Part shown: piece after piece, positions 1 through 8,412 of the stretch
Layout of the letters: each line of letters opens with the position of its first letter
How positions within the stretch are numbered: the first letter of the stretch is position 1
Assembly (NCBI RefSeq): GCF_003368325.1
Contig: NZ_CP031467.1
Location: forward strand, 4,464,001 to 4,528,000
Source: Paraburkholderia caffeinilytica
Lineage (GTDB): Bacteria > Pseudomonadota > Gammaproteobacteria > Burkholderiales > Burkholderiaceae
Direction: 5' to 3'
DNA: 64,000 bases
Made by a program: the position numbers and the translations under genes
The notes under the pieces: generated by a model
What the model saw: only the letters and a program-made list of their open reading frames with translations
What the model was told of the DNA's origin: nothing
Databases searched by the model: none

Positions 1-97
1 GCATGCCGGCGGGACATCGCCATGACAGTGGGTTGTCGGTCGGCACGCAGGCACTCGTCGATTGGGACACGCGCGATGTGCGGCTGTTCGCTCAGGC

Positions 98-808
98 ATG
101 AGCACGGCGATGCACACCATGAACGACGCTTTGCCTTCGCTGAAAGTCGAACGCCGCACCACGACGTTGCGTGAACTCGCGCTCGAGAAAATACGCACCG
201 CGATTCTGGAGGCGCATTTTCGTCCGGGTGAACGGCTGGTCGAGCGTTCGCTGTGTGAGGAACTGGGTGTGAGCCGGACCGTCGTGCGCGAGGTTTTGCG
301 GCATCTGGAGACGGAAGGGCTGGTCGATTCGATACCGAATCAGGGGCCGATCGTCGCGCGGCTGGATGCCGATACGGCCGCGGAAATCTACCAGATTCGC
401 GCGCTGCTGGAAGGCGATGCAGCGATGGCTTGCGCGCAGCATGCGGACGATGCGGTGATCGCGCTGCTGGCCGGGTACATTGCGAGCATCCAGCAGGCGT
501 TCGAAGTCCACGCACATCAGACGGTACGTGAGCTCACGACCGCGTTTTACGAGGCAATGTTCCGTGGCGGCGGCAAGAACGTGTCGTGGGAAATAGTGCA
601 GACGCTCAATGCGCGGATAAACCGCTTGCGCGCCATGACGATCGCCTCCGACGACCGTGGCCGACAGGCCGTGCAGGAGATGAACTGTATTCTCGATGCG
701 ATCCGCGCGCACGACGCGCAGCGGGCGCGCGATGCGGCTATAGCTCATGTGGCCAGGGTCGCGGATATTGCGGCGCAATTGCTGCAGCAGGTTTTGGGGG
801 AGGCATAG
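98..808 (+). CDS. GntR-family (FadR/FCD subgroup) transcriptional regulator
   Basis: A DNA-binding repressor/activator of the GntR family. The N-terminal winged helix-turn-helix is clear (ELALEKIRTAILEAHFRPGE, then LCEELGVSRTVVREVLRHLE and the wing), followed by an all-helical FCD-type effector domain to the C-terminus; total about 236 residues, normal for the FadR subgroup. The frame is open upstream to a TTG at 62, but ATG codons at 98, 110 and 119 lie just before the conserved part; 98 is chosen as the first ATG and no strong ribosome site separates them. Ligand and targets cannot be read from the sequence. The next gene faces it tail to tail, so its own operon partners would lie outside the window. 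Confidence 0.85.
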   Translation: MSTAMHTMNDALPSLKVERRTTTLRELALEKIRTAILEAHFRPGERLVERSLCEELGVSRTVVREVLRHLETEGLVDSIPNQGPIVARLDADTAAEIYQIRALLEGDAAMACAQHADDAVIALLAGYIASIQQAFEVHAHQTVRELTTAFYEAMFRGGGKNVSWEIVQTLNARINRLRAMTIASDDRGRQAVQEMNCILDAIRAHDAQRARDAAIAHVARVADIAAQLLQQVLGEA

Positions 809-909
809 GCTGACAGGTGCGGCAGTGCTCGCCATCCGTTAGCGTGACCGGCTCCATGGTCAGCGTCGCCTCACGATCGCGGTGTTTCCGGCTGTGAGCC
901 GGGCGCGCT

Positions 910-1698
910 TCAAACCCGCGCAAGGCCGTCGTGATCGAGAATCCGGATGTCCTTGCCGTGTGTGTCGAGCAACCCGTCGCGCTGGAATCTGGAGAGCATC
1001 CGGCTCACGGTTTCGAGTTTGATCCCCAGATAGCTGCCAATTTCCTCGCGTGTCATGCGCAGGTGAAATTCGGCTGGCGAATAGCCGCGCATTCTCAGGC
1101 GGTCCGACAGGTTCAGCAGGAATGTCGCCACACGCTGTTCGGCGGACATTGTGCCGAGCAGCATCATCTGCGACGACTCGCGCACGATCTCGCCACCCAT
1201 CATCCGGTGCACATGCTGTTGGACCGCTTTGACTTCGCGGCACATGGCCTCGAGCAGATGAAACGGAATGATGCAGACCTTGCTGTCCTCGAGCGCCACG
1301 GCATCGCAACTATGGTGGCCGGAGCATACGCCGTCCAGACCCAGCGAGTCGCCGGCGAGATGGAAGCCGGTGACATGCTCGCGGCCGTCGCGATGCATGA
1401 CGACGGTCTTGAATGAGCCTGCGCGCACGGCATAGATGCTCTGGAACGAGTCGTTCGCGCGATAGATCGTCTCGCCCTGTTTGATGGTCCGCGACGGGCA
1501 AATCAGCGATTCGATCCCTTGCAATTCCTCGGGTGTCAGGCCTTGCGGCATGCAGATCGAGCGCATCGAGCAGGCCGAGCAACGCCGCACGTCCTTGCGC
1601 GGCGCGCCTGCACTCAGCGGCATTTGCGCGGCGGCGGCCGATGCCGGCGGGCGGATCAGCGCGGGCGCGATGACGGAATAGGCGGCGACGTCAGACAT
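910..1698 (-). CDS. Fnr-type oxygen-sensing transcriptional regulator
   Basis: Crp/Fnr-superfamily activator expected to carry an oxygen-labile 4Fe-4S cluster and to switch genes on at low oxygen. Seen directly: cysteines near residues 40, 43 and 49 in the C-X2-C-X5-C spacing of E. coli FNR, the fourth cluster cysteine in KVCIIPF (near 142), a cNMP-type beta-roll, and a C-terminal helix-turn-helix with the Fnr recognition signature ETVSR (near 229-233), which predicts binding to TTGAT-N4-ATCAA. The start at 1698 is preceded by an AGGAG ribosome site; a longer frame runs to 1812 but overlaps the upstream gene. The gene overlaps the 3' end of the receiver gene by 8 bases, suggesting co-transcription. 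Five matching boxes occur in the next 10 kb, so it may be the local regulator. Confidence 0.92.
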   Translation of the reverse strand: MSDVAAYSVIAPALIRPPASAAAAQMPLSAGAPRKDVRRCSACSMRSICMPQGLTPEELQGIESLICPSRTIKQGETIYRANDSFQSIYAVRAGSFKTVVMHRDGREHVTGFHLAGDSLGLDGVCSGHHSCDAVALEDSKVCIIPFHLLEAMCREVKAVQQHVHRMMGGEIVRESSQMMLLGTMSAEQRVATFLLNLSDRLRMRGYSPAEFHLRMTREEIGSYLGIKLETVSRMLSRFQRDGLLDTHGKDIRILDHDGLARV

Positions 1699-2122
1699 GA
1701 TGTGCTCCTGATTGTAGAAAGGGGCGAGTGCGATGTTCACAGGCAATTCGCTGGATCGTGTTTCGCGCGAGATCGAATTCGCTGGTCTTGTCAAAAAAGT
1801 AGTGGGCGCCACTCGTCAGGCATGCGCGCCGGAACCAGGCACCTGAATGATTCGTCAGCACCATGACGATCACATGCGGCTTATTTTGTGCAAGCAAGGC
1901 CAACAGTTCCATGCCGGTGCCGCCGCTCAGATGCAGCTCCGTCACGACCAGATCGGCCGCGCTCCTGTCGATGCCCGCGAATGCCGCACCGGGCTCTTCG
2001 GCTTCGCCGACGATCTCCACGCCGTCGAGTGCGCCGAACAGCGCGGCCATACGGCGCAACACCAATACGGCATCGTCGACGAGAAAAACACGCAGGGCGG
2101 GGCAGGCAGTGTTTGAGTTCAT
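1691..2122 (-). CDS. Receiver-only response-regulator-like protein, phosphoacceptor Asp replaced
   Basis: A stand-alone CheY-like receiver domain of 143 residues with no output domain. The acidic pair is present (LVDDA), as are the switch threonine (MVLTNHS) and the conserved lysine (FFDKTSEF). The phosphoacceptor strand, normally like VVLLDL, reads LVVTELHLSGG, so Glu occupies the Asp position. Glu can mimic the phosphorylated state in some receivers, so this may be a constitutively 'on' or phosphorylation-independent adaptor; that is inference. Its 3' end overlaps the start of the Fnr-type gene by 8 bases, pointing to translational coupling. The upstream intergenic region carries an inverted repeat at 2199-2216. 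Confidence 0.8.
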   Translation of the reverse strand: MNSNTACPALRVFLVDDAVLVLRRMAALFGALDGVEIVGEAEEPGAAFAGIDRSAADLVVTELHLSGGTGMELLALLAQNKPHVIVMVLTNHSGAWFRRACLTSGAHYFFDKTSEFDLARNTIQRIACEHRTRPFLQSGAHHV

Positions 2123-2198
2123 GGCTCGAAGTATCGGCCGCGCTGTCTCAAAATGAAATCGGCGCGGAATGAGCTTCGAGTAGGCGAGTGGGAAGGTT

Positions 2199-2216
2199 TG
2201 TAGGGTATTTCCTACA
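2199..2216. promoter_or_regulatory. Inverted repeat, probable operator upstream of the receiver-fnr pair
   Basis: TGTAGG-N6-CCTACA is a perfect 6-bp-arm palindrome about 77-94 bases upstream of the receiver gene start, in the gap before the convergently placed end of the NarL-type regulator gene. Its symmetry and position fit a transcription-factor site for the minus-strand promoter. The adjacent NarL-type regulator is a candidate binder, but nothing in the sequence proves it. Confidence 0.4.
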
Positions 2217-2347
2217 GCACAATGAAGCAGATCAGGGAGTCCCCGGAATGCGCCGCGTGCAGTCTGTGCGGTCTGTCAGGCGAGGAGATCGTGCGGCCCC
2301 GGGATTCGCCAGCGTCCCAGCCCGCCGGCGCAGGGACGCAAATCGGT

Positions 2348-2998
2348 CTACATGCCGTCTTCTTCGTCGCTGACCAGTTTGTGCCGTATCGCGTAGCGCA
2401 CCAGCGCGGCTTCGTGAGGCATCTGCATTTTTTCGAGAATGCGTGTTTTGTATGTGCTGACGGTCTTGCTGCTCACGCACAGTTCGGCCGCGATCTCCGT
2501 GATCGTCTGACCGGCGGCAAGACGCTTCAGCACGTCGAATTCCCGATCGGACAGACGCTGGTGCGGCAGCTGATCGGCAGGTTCGTTGAGGCTTTGCGCG
2601 AACCGTTCGGCCATCGCGAGGCTCACGTAGACACCGCCGGCGGCGACCTTGGTGACGGCCGCCACGAGTTCGGCGCTGGCGCTTTCCTTCGTCAGGTAGC
2701 CGGACGCACCGGCCTTGAACGCACGCACCGCATATTGCTGCTCGGCGTGCATGGTCAGTACGAGAATGCGCAGCGCCGGCTTTTCTTCCTTGATCTGCTT
2801 GATTAACTCGACACCGTTGCGCCCGGGCATCGACAGGTCGAGCACCAGCACGTCGGCGGGCTGGGCGCGGATCAGCGCGACGGTGCTGGCGCTGTCGCTC
2901 GCTTCGCCGGTCACTTCGAAGCCGCTCGCGCTGCGCAGGATGTGGCGCAGTCCGTCGCGCACCAGCGCGTGGTCGTCGGCAATCAGGACGCGGGTCAT
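2348..2998 (-). CDS. NarL/FixJ-type response regulator
   Basis: Two-domain response regulator of 216 residues. The receiver has the acidic pair (IADDH), phosphoacceptor Asp in LVLDLSMPG (near residue 54), switch Thr (LVLTMH) and conserved Lys (YLTKES). The C-terminal LuxR-type helix-turn-helix begins at LSDREFDVLKRLAAG and contains VSSKTVSTYKTRIL. Its ATG overlaps the stop codon of the histidine kinase gene (ATGA), so the two are translationally coupled and form a cognate pair. Input signal unknown; the neighbourhood (Fnr regulator, universal stress protein) suggests redox or low-oxygen signalling. Confidence 0.93.
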   Translation of the reverse strand: MTRVLIADDHALVRDGLRHILRSASGFEVTGEASDSASTVALIRAQPADVLVLDLSMPGRNGVELIKQIKEEKPALRILVLTMHAEQQYAVRAFKAGASGYLTKESASAELVAAVTKVAAGGVYVSLAMAERFAQSLNEPADQLPHQRLSDREFDVLKRLAAGQTITEIAAELCVSSKTVSTYKTRILEKMQMPHEAALVRYAIRHKLVSDEEDGM

Positions 2999-4341
2999 GT
3001 CTGCATTTCCTGAATTTGCACGGTCTCCGCCGGAATAGTGACTGTCAGCACGAAACCTTCACCGTGCCCGCTACGAATCTCGACCGTGCCGCCGAGCATG
3101 TGCGCGCGTTCGCGAACGCCAAGCAGGCCGAACGACTTGCCCGCCGGCTCGGCTGCCTGATGCGCGCCTTGGCCATTGTCGGCAATGCGCAGGACGAAGG
3201 ATCGATTGGCAGCGCGCAGGCTGAGCATGACCAGCGTTGCATCGGCGTGGCGCGCCACATTGGTCAGCGCCTCCTGCACGATCCGGAACAGCGCGGTGGC
3301 GCCTGCCGGGCTGAAGCGCGCGTCGCCGGTTTCGATAGCACGCTCCACGTCGATGCCGTAGCGGTTAGTGAAATCGGTCACGAGCCATTCGATCGCGGGA
3401 ATCAGTCCGAGGTCGTCGAGCATGACCGGCCGCAGATCGGCCGCGATGCGGCGGACCGAGGCCACGGTTGCGTCAATCAGTCTGCGCATGCCTTGCAACT
3501 GTTCACGCAGCGGCGCGCCGGTCGGCGCGTCCAACGCCTGTTCGACCGACGAGATGTCCATTTTCAGCGCGGTGAGTTGCTGGCCCAGGTCGTCGTGCAG
3601 CTCGCGTGCAATGCGCGTTTTTTCGTCTTCACGAATCTTCTGCAGATTGGCCGACAGTTCGCGCAATTCCTCACGCGCCTGCTGCTGCGCTTGCTCTGCT
3701 TTGACGCGTTCTGTAATGTCGCGCAGCATCACCGTGTACAGGCGGGTGTCGCCGTCGCGGATCTGTGAGATCGAGGCTTCGAGCGGGAATTCCTCGCCAT
3801 TGGCGCGCAGGCCCGAAAGCACGCGCTGCTTGCCCATCCGGCGGTCCGACACGCCGGTTACGCCGAATTGCTCGACATGCCGCGCGTGCGCCGAGCGGAA
3901 CCGCTCCGGGATGAAGCGGGCGAGCGGCGTGCCAATCGCGTCCATGGCAGAGCAGCCGAAGACCTGTTCCGCCATCGGATTGAAGATGACAATCCGATGC
4001 TGTTCGTCGATGGTGATAATCGCTTCCATCGAGGAGCGGATGATCGCCATCATGCGGGTTTCATCCACGCCGGACTGGCTGATCCCGGCGTTTGCCTCGC
4101 CACCTGCGCAAGCGCCGGCGCGAACTCCGCGCATGAACACGAACGTGCCTGCCGCCAGAAGAAAGGCGGCGCCGACGCACATGAACGAAGCTGGGTCGAA
4201 CCAGCGCCGCGCTGCCAGCATGACGGCAAGCGTCGCAACGAACGCTGCCGCAGCCGCGTAGGCGGGCCGTGCCGGCAACGAGCCCAGGCGCTTGCGTAAC
4301 GCGGTGCGGTGCGGCGTGGACGTCTTACCGCTGACGGGCAT
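2995..4341 (-). CDS. PAS-domain sensor histidine kinase (HisKA_3 type)
   Basis: Sensor partner of the NarL-type regulator. Order: two predicted membrane helices near the N-terminus (YAAAAAFVATLAVMLAA and the following FMCVGAAFLLAAGTFVF), a PAS domain (about residues 95-210, ending in MLRDITERVKAEQ), a short coiled coil, a HisKA_3 dimerisation segment with the phospho-His in RIARELHDDLGQQ, and an HATPase_c domain with N-box EALTNVARHA and G-box ADNGQG. About 448 residues. A TTG at 4368 is possible, but the ATG at 4341 has a GGAAGAGG ribosome site. No haem-binding residues are obvious in the PAS domain, so the signal is open. Confidence 0.92.
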   Translation of the reverse strand: MPVSGKTSTPHRTALRKRLGSLPARPAYAAAAAFVATLAVMLAARRWFDPASFMCVGAAFLLAAGTFVFMRGVRAGACAGGEANAGISQSGVDETRMMAIIRSSMEAIITIDEQHRIVIFNPMAEQVFGCSAMDAIGTPLARFIPERFRSAHARHVEQFGVTGVSDRRMGKQRVLSGLRANGEEFPLEASISQIRDGDTRLYTVMLRDITERVKAEQAQQQAREELRELSANLQKIREDEKTRIARELHDDLGQQLTALKMDISSVEQALDAPTGAPLREQLQGMRRLIDATVASVRRIAADLRPVMLDDLGLIPAIEWLVTDFTNRYGIDVERAIETGDARFSPAGATALFRIVQEALTNVARHADATLVMLSLRAANRSFVLRIADNGQGAHQAAEPAGKSFGLLGVRERAHMLGGTVEIRSGHGEGFVLTVTIPAETVQIQEMQT

Positions 4342-4612
4342 GTGCGCCTCTTCCGGGGTAGCTGGCAATGAGGATCGGCGCCGCCTGACAACGTCGGGGC
4401 GGCGCCGCGCATGGCGAACACGTCTGCTCCTGGGGGATTCATCGGGGCGGCGTAGCCGCAGGCCGGGGAAACACCGCGCGGACGGCGTGTATTTGCGCTA
4501 ATTGTCCGTGAAACGACGCAGTCGTGCCAGTGCCGAGGCGCCGCGCGGGCGAACGGCTTGCTCATCCCGTTGGGACGGGTGCCGACGTGCTGGCCCGGTA
4601 TCGACGCGCCAC

Positions 4613-5425
4613 TCAATGCGACATCAGCACCGGCACGGTCATCGACTTGAGAATCGTGCGCGTGGCGCCTCCCATCACCAGTTCGCGCCAGCGGGCATGG
4701 CCATAGCCGCCCATCACCAGCAGATCGGCGCCGCGGTCGGCCACCTGCGAGAGCAGCACCTCGCCGACCGAGCCGCCCGGTCCCGTTTCGATATCGGCGA
4801 CCTCGACACGCACGCCATGCCGCGCAAGCACGGTAGCGATGTCCGCGCCGGGAATGCGGGCGTGCTCGTCCAGGCCGTTGACGGTGAGGATCGTGGTGCT
4901 TTGCGCCGCGCGCATGAACGGCAAGGCGTCGTGCACGGCGCGCGTGGCTTCGCGGCTGCCGTCCCACGCGACCAGAATGCGGCCGCCTGTCGACCTTTCG
5001 TTGCTCGCAAAGGGCACCAGCAATACCGGGCGGCCGCTGGTCAGAATCAGGTTTTCCGGGAAAAAATCGCCGACATACGACTCCGGATCTCCCGGGTTGT
5101 CCTGGCCGGCTACGATCAGGTCGGCGCAGCGTCCCAAGCGCGGAACGGCGAGACTGGCGGGTTCGTCGATGGCGATCCATTCGCCTTGCACGTCGGCGCG
5201 CCGGAGTTCGGCGTGAAACAGCCGTTCGAGCGCCGCACGCCGCTCCGCGCGCCTCGCTTGATGCTCCTGGTAGTACGCCGCGGTCCCGGCCATCACGTAG
5301 AGCGAGCGCGGATCCGGGCTGAACACGGCGAACGCGCCGGTCAGATGGGCGCCGAACTGTTTGGCCAGCCGCAGCGCGATTTCGAGCCGCGGATGGGCGT
5401 TCGGGCTGGTGTCGAGATGGATCAT
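4613..5425 (-). CDS. Tandem-domain universal stress protein (UspA family)
   Basis: Cytoplasmic stress protein of 270 residues with two Usp folds in tandem. The second half holds the ATP-binding signature G-X2-G-X9-G in GGYGHARWRELVMGG followed by T-R-T-I-L; the first half is divergent at this motif. Usp proteins bind ATP and help cells survive growth arrest; tandem forms are abundant in low-oxygen stimulons. The ATG at 5425 follows an AGGAG ribosome site. An exact Fnr box lies 75 bases upstream, so anaerobic induction is likely. Divergently transcribed from the flavodoxin-like gene. Confidence 0.92.
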   Translation of the reverse strand: MIHLDTSPNAHPRLEIALRLAKQFGAHLTGAFAVFSPDPRSLYVMAGTAAYYQEHQARRAERRAALERLFHAELRRADVQGEWIAIDEPASLAVPRLGRCADLIVAGQDNPGDPESYVGDFFPENLILTSGRPVLLVPFASNERSTGGRILVAWDGSREATRAVHDALPFMRAAQSTTILTVNGLDEHARIPGADIATVLARHGVRVEVADIETGPGGSVGEVLLSQVADRGADLLVMGGYGHARWRELVMGGATRTILKSMTVPVLMSH

Positions 5426-5499
5426 GACAGTCGCTCCTGGAAGGGACGGTGACGCTCGGATAAGTGAGCTTGAGTCTAGGAACGATGGCGGCGGCCTCG

Positions 5500-5513
5500 T
5501 TGATGTAGATCAA
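5500..5513. promoter_or_regulatory. Fnr box upstream of the universal stress gene
   Basis: TTGATGTAGATCAA is an exact match to the Fnr/Anr consensus TTGAT-N4-ATCAA. It ends 75 bases before the Usp start codon on the minus strand, a normal position for a class II activator site. Confidence 0.75.
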
Positions 5514-5546
5514 CGTCGGCTGTGGCGCCGCACGTGAACGCGGTGT

Positions 5547-5560
5547 TTGACCTGGGTCAT
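5547..5560. promoter_or_regulatory. Fnr-like box upstream of the flavodoxin-like gene
   Basis: TTGACCTGGGTCAT matches the Fnr palindrome with one weak outer base in the right half. It ends 86 bases before the flavodoxin-like start on the plus strand, so each divergent gene has its own box. Confidence 0.55.
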
Positions 5561-5645
5561 GCCCTAAGGCTCCTTGCCGCCTATGCTCCCTGACATGCGC
5601 TGCGGCAGTGCTTGCGCCGATGCGTTTCCTCCGGAGGAGCGAGTC

Positions 5646-6161
5646 ATGTCCGAACCCCGCGTTCTAGTCGTTTTCTTTTCCCGCACCGGCACCACGCACA
5701 TGCTTGCATCCACGCTTGCCGGGATGCTGTCCGCCGATCTCGAAGAAATCTGCGATTTCACCGAGCGGCGCGGAGCCTCGGGGTATATACGCTGTCTGAT
5801 CGACTCGTGGCGCAAGCGGCCGGCTGAGATTGTCCCGGCAGGGCGGGATACCGCGCAGTACGACCTTGTCGTGGTGGGCACCCCCGTATGGGCGGGTTCG
5901 GTGTCGGCGCCAATCCGCGCGTATCTGCTCGAGAACCAGATGAAGTTCAGGCATGTCGCGTTCTTTTGCACTTGCGGCGGCCTCGGCAGTCAATCCGCCT
6001 TTGAGGAAATGCGCATGCTGGCCGGAAGAGCGCCGGTTGCACAATGCAAGGTGAGCGCCGCCGAAGTGCAGCGCGGTGTGGCGGCCGTGTCGCTGGCGCT
6101 TTTCGTGAGTACGCTGAAACGTCATCTCGCTCACTATAAGGCGCTGGAATGGGCCTGCTGA
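5646..6161 (+). CDS. Flavodoxin-like protein
   Basis: FMN-binding flavodoxin-fold protein of about 171 residues. The N-terminal strand and phosphate-binding loop are clear (VLVVFFSRTGTTHMLA), and the second flavin loop is consistent with VVVGTPVWAGSVSAPIRAYL; FFCTCGG follows. Such proteins carry low-potential electrons or act as flavin-dependent quinone reductases. The frame is open from 5574, but the ATG at 5646 has a strong GGAGGAG ribosome site. An Fnr-like box upstream predicts low-oxygen expression. Exact redox partner not identifiable. Confidence 0.88.
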   Translation: MSEPRVLVVFFSRTGTTHMLASTLAGMLSADLEEICDFTERRGASGYIRCLIDSWRKRPAEIVPAGRDTAQYDLVVVGTPVWAGSVSAPIRAYLLENQMKFRHVAFFCTCGGLGSQSAFEEMRMLAGRAPVAQCKVSAAEVQRGVAAVSLALFVSTLKRHLAHYKALEWAC

Positions 6162-6173
6162 TCTGCACCGCGT

Positions 6174-6323
6174 TCAGACCGGCAGCAGCATCATGGCCGC
6201 TGCCACGCCCATCACCGCAGCCGCGATTGAACCGAGCGCGAGGAGCGGCCGGCTTGCGGAGCGATGGTAGGGCACGAGGATCTGCAGCAGCAGCGTGGCG
6301 AACACGAAGCACACTGTCATCAT
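6174..6323 (-). CDS. Small hypothetical membrane protein
   Basis: A 49-residue frame with two hydrophobic stretches (MMTVCFVFATLLLQILV and a C-terminal alanine-rich segment ending MMLLPV) separated by a basic turn, a typical two-helix small membrane protein. It lies between the convergent flavodoxin-like and oleate hydratase genes. The ribosome site is weak and an upstream extension to 6374 is possible. Could be chance coding in GC-rich DNA. Confidence 0.35.
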   Translation of the reverse strand: MMTVCFVFATLLLQILVPYHRSASRPLLALGSIAAAVMGVAAAMMLLPV

Positions 6324-6408
6324 GTGACGGTCGATGCCGCACGCGTGCCGAACGGCGCGTAAGGCCGCTGGCACACGGCGCGAAATGTGAATTGCCCGTA
6401 TTTGTCTG

Positions 6409-8040
6409 TTAGTGGCTGCGCAACGCAGAAGCCGCGCCGTACACCACGCGCGGATCGTGCTGACCTTTGTACACCGCCGGCGCGGAGCGGTTCAGACCGA
6501 GCAGCGTGTACACAGCGGTCTGCGCGGAGCGAACCGAATATTCGACGGTGAACACCACGTCGTTCGGCAACTCGCAAAACTGTCCGACGAACGCGAGGTT
6601 TGCCCAGCCTTCCGGTATGACGTGCGGCCGGTCGCCGTGCCTGCGCCGCAGGAACTGGCTGGTGATGAAGGGCATCAGGCACGGAATGCAAATCGCGTCG
6701 TCGAGAATACGCGATGCTTCAGCCTGAACGTGCAGATGACCGAGAAGCTCCGTCATGATTTCGCGGCCCGTACATTCCGCCATCGGCTTGCCGACGAAAT
6801 TGCCCGGCCGGTCGACGAAGAGGCCATAGCCCCAGAACACCTCGACGTCCTTCGGCTGGCCGATGAAATGCGGCTGGTGCGGCAACACGATCGAGGCAAG
6901 CCAGTTCGATTGCGGGAAGGTGATCAGGCCGCCTTCGCCGGGCACGTTGCCGGTCAGATCGCGGATCTGGCTGAACAGCGTCGGATCATGCAGCGTCGCG
7001 GTAAAAGAGAGCCATGTGGATTCGTCGACATGATCGGCAAAAACGGAGGGATGTCCGAATTCGGTTCGGCCTGCCGCGATGGTTTTCCAGAGTGCCCACG
7101 CGCCGCTGCTGTCGTCGTGATTGAGCACGGCAGGGCGATTCGTGCCGCCGAGGCTCGAGCCTGCCGTCATCGAGCCGAGCGTGACGATAACCTTGTCCGG
7201 TTCACTGACGGTAATCTCGATGCGACGGTTTTCGTGTTCGCAGACAATGCCCGCAACCCGGTTCAATGCGCCGCTTTCGTCAAAGCGCAGATCGACGACC
7301 CGCGTGCCGGTGCGAAATCTCACACCGTGTTCGTCGAGCCATTTGCGCAGCGGCCGCACCATCGAATCGTACTGGTTGTAGACCGTGCGCATGATGCCAT
7401 GCAACTGGTTGAAACCCGGCGTCATATGCGCGAAACGCAGCAGATAGCGCCTGAATTCGGCCGCGCAATGCCAGGGCTGGAAAGCGAACGTCGTGCACCA
7501 CATGATCCAGAAGTTGGTCTCGAAGAAGTCCGGCTCGAAATGGTCGGAAATCCGGCTGTCGCCGAGCAGCGCTTCCGGTTCCAGAGAAAGACGGCCGAGC
7601 GTGAGCAGGTGCGTGTCGGCGAGCCCGTAAGGCGGCGTGTCTTCACGGCGGCCATTGCGCACGAGCCGCGCTTTGGACGAGGTGCGGATCGTCTCGTTCC
7701 ACTCGAAAATCTCTTTTGTGACGCTGCTGCGGCCGTCGAGCGCAGGAATCGAGTCGAACAGATCGTAAGTGCACAGATACTTGCTCTCTAGCATGCGGCC
7801 GCCGCGCACGACATAGCCTTCCTGCGGCGTACCGGCGCCGTCGAGGCTGCCGCCCGGTTTGTCGAGTGCTTCGAGAATCGTGATGCGGCAGCCGGGCATA
7901 TTGGCGTCGCGAATCAGAAACGCGGCGGCCGCCAGCGACGCTATGCCGCCGCCGACGAGATAGAAATGGCCGGATGCGAGCGCCTCGCCACGCGCCTGAT
8001 CCGTGACCGGAGGCACGCCAGGGTATGCGGAATTGTTCAT
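6409..8040 (-). CDS. Oleate hydratase (MCRA family, FAD-dependent)
   Basis: Adds water to the cis-9 double bond of oleic and related acids to give 10-hydroxy fatty acids. Seen: FAD-binding Rossmann start FYLVGGGIASLAAAAFLI, family motif DKPGGSLDGAG, and the MCRA core (GGRMLESKYLCTYDLF, TPGFNQLHGIMRT) through to the C-terminus; about 543 residues, at the short end of the family. The ATG at 8040 starts just before the conserved N-terminus; an upstream frame to 8091 adds unconserved sequence. It has an Fnr-like box 66 bases upstream, so it may serve membrane-lipid adaptation or fatty-acid detoxification at low oxygen. No signal peptide; probably peripheral to the inner membrane. Confidence 0.92.
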   Translation of the reverse strand: MNNSAYPGVPPVTDQARGEALASGHFYLVGGGIASLAAAAFLIRDANMPGCRITILEALDKPGGSLDGAGTPQEGYVVRGGRMLESKYLCTYDLFDSIPALDGRSSVTKEIFEWNETIRTSSKARLVRNGRREDTPPYGLADTHLLTLGRLSLEPEALLGDSRISDHFEPDFFETNFWIMWCTTFAFQPWHCAAEFRRYLLRFAHMTPGFNQLHGIMRTVYNQYDSMVRPLRKWLDEHGVRFRTGTRVVDLRFDESGALNRVAGIVCEHENRRIEITVSEPDKVIVTLGSMTAGSSLGGTNRPAVLNHDDSSGAWALWKTIAAGRTEFGHPSVFADHVDESTWLSFTATLHDPTLFSQIRDLTGNVPGEGGLITFPQSNWLASIVLPHQPHFIGQPKDVEVFWGYGLFVDRPGNFVGKPMAECTGREIMTELLGHLHVQAEASRILDDAICIPCLMPFITSQFLRRRHGDRPHVIPEGWANLAFVGQFCELPNDVVFTVEYSVRSAQTAVYTLLGLNRSAPAVYKGQHDPRVVYGAASALRSH

Positions 8041-8105
8041 GTGATGGTTTCCGTAAGGTGATGGCCGTGGACGTATCGACCATACCCGCACAGAGGGGCG
8101 GCTCG

Positions 8106-8119
8106 TTGAGTTGGATCAA
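8106..8119. promoter_or_regulatory. Fnr-like box upstream of oleate hydratase
   Basis: TTGAGTTGGATCAA keeps nine of ten consensus bases of TTGAT-N4-ATCAA. It ends 66 bases before the oleate hydratase start codon on the minus strand. Confidence 0.65.
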
Positions 8120-8281
8120 TGGGGTGCGACTGGGATCGCCTGTGCAGCACGAGTGATTCACACGCAGGTTTGGCAAGAGCGTAGTACTGGATTCACACGC
8201 CCCAGCAGGCGAGCGCGGCCGTTACCGGCACGGTCGCGTTCAAACGGGCGGATGCACAGACTGCGCGCCACTGTCGCGGCG

Positions 8282-8295
8282 TTGACGCAGGTCAA
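8282..8295. promoter_or_regulatory. Fnr-like box upstream of the HPF-like gene
   Basis: TTGACGCAGGTCAA is a perfect palindrome TTGAC-N4-GTCAA, within the range of Fnr/Anr sites. It lies about 117 bases before the start of the HPF-like gene on the plus strand. The 372-base gap between the oleate hydratase and HPF-like genes otherwise holds only the box at 8106. Confidence 0.65.
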
Positions 8296-8412
8296 TCGGC
8301 GGGGGCGAATAGCACCGATGATGTCCTCATCAGCTTGCTGTCGTTCGATGCTTGAGTTCGTGACTTCAAGTGCCGCGACGACGGAGGGTATGAAAGTCCG
8401 CGCGGAGGTGGC

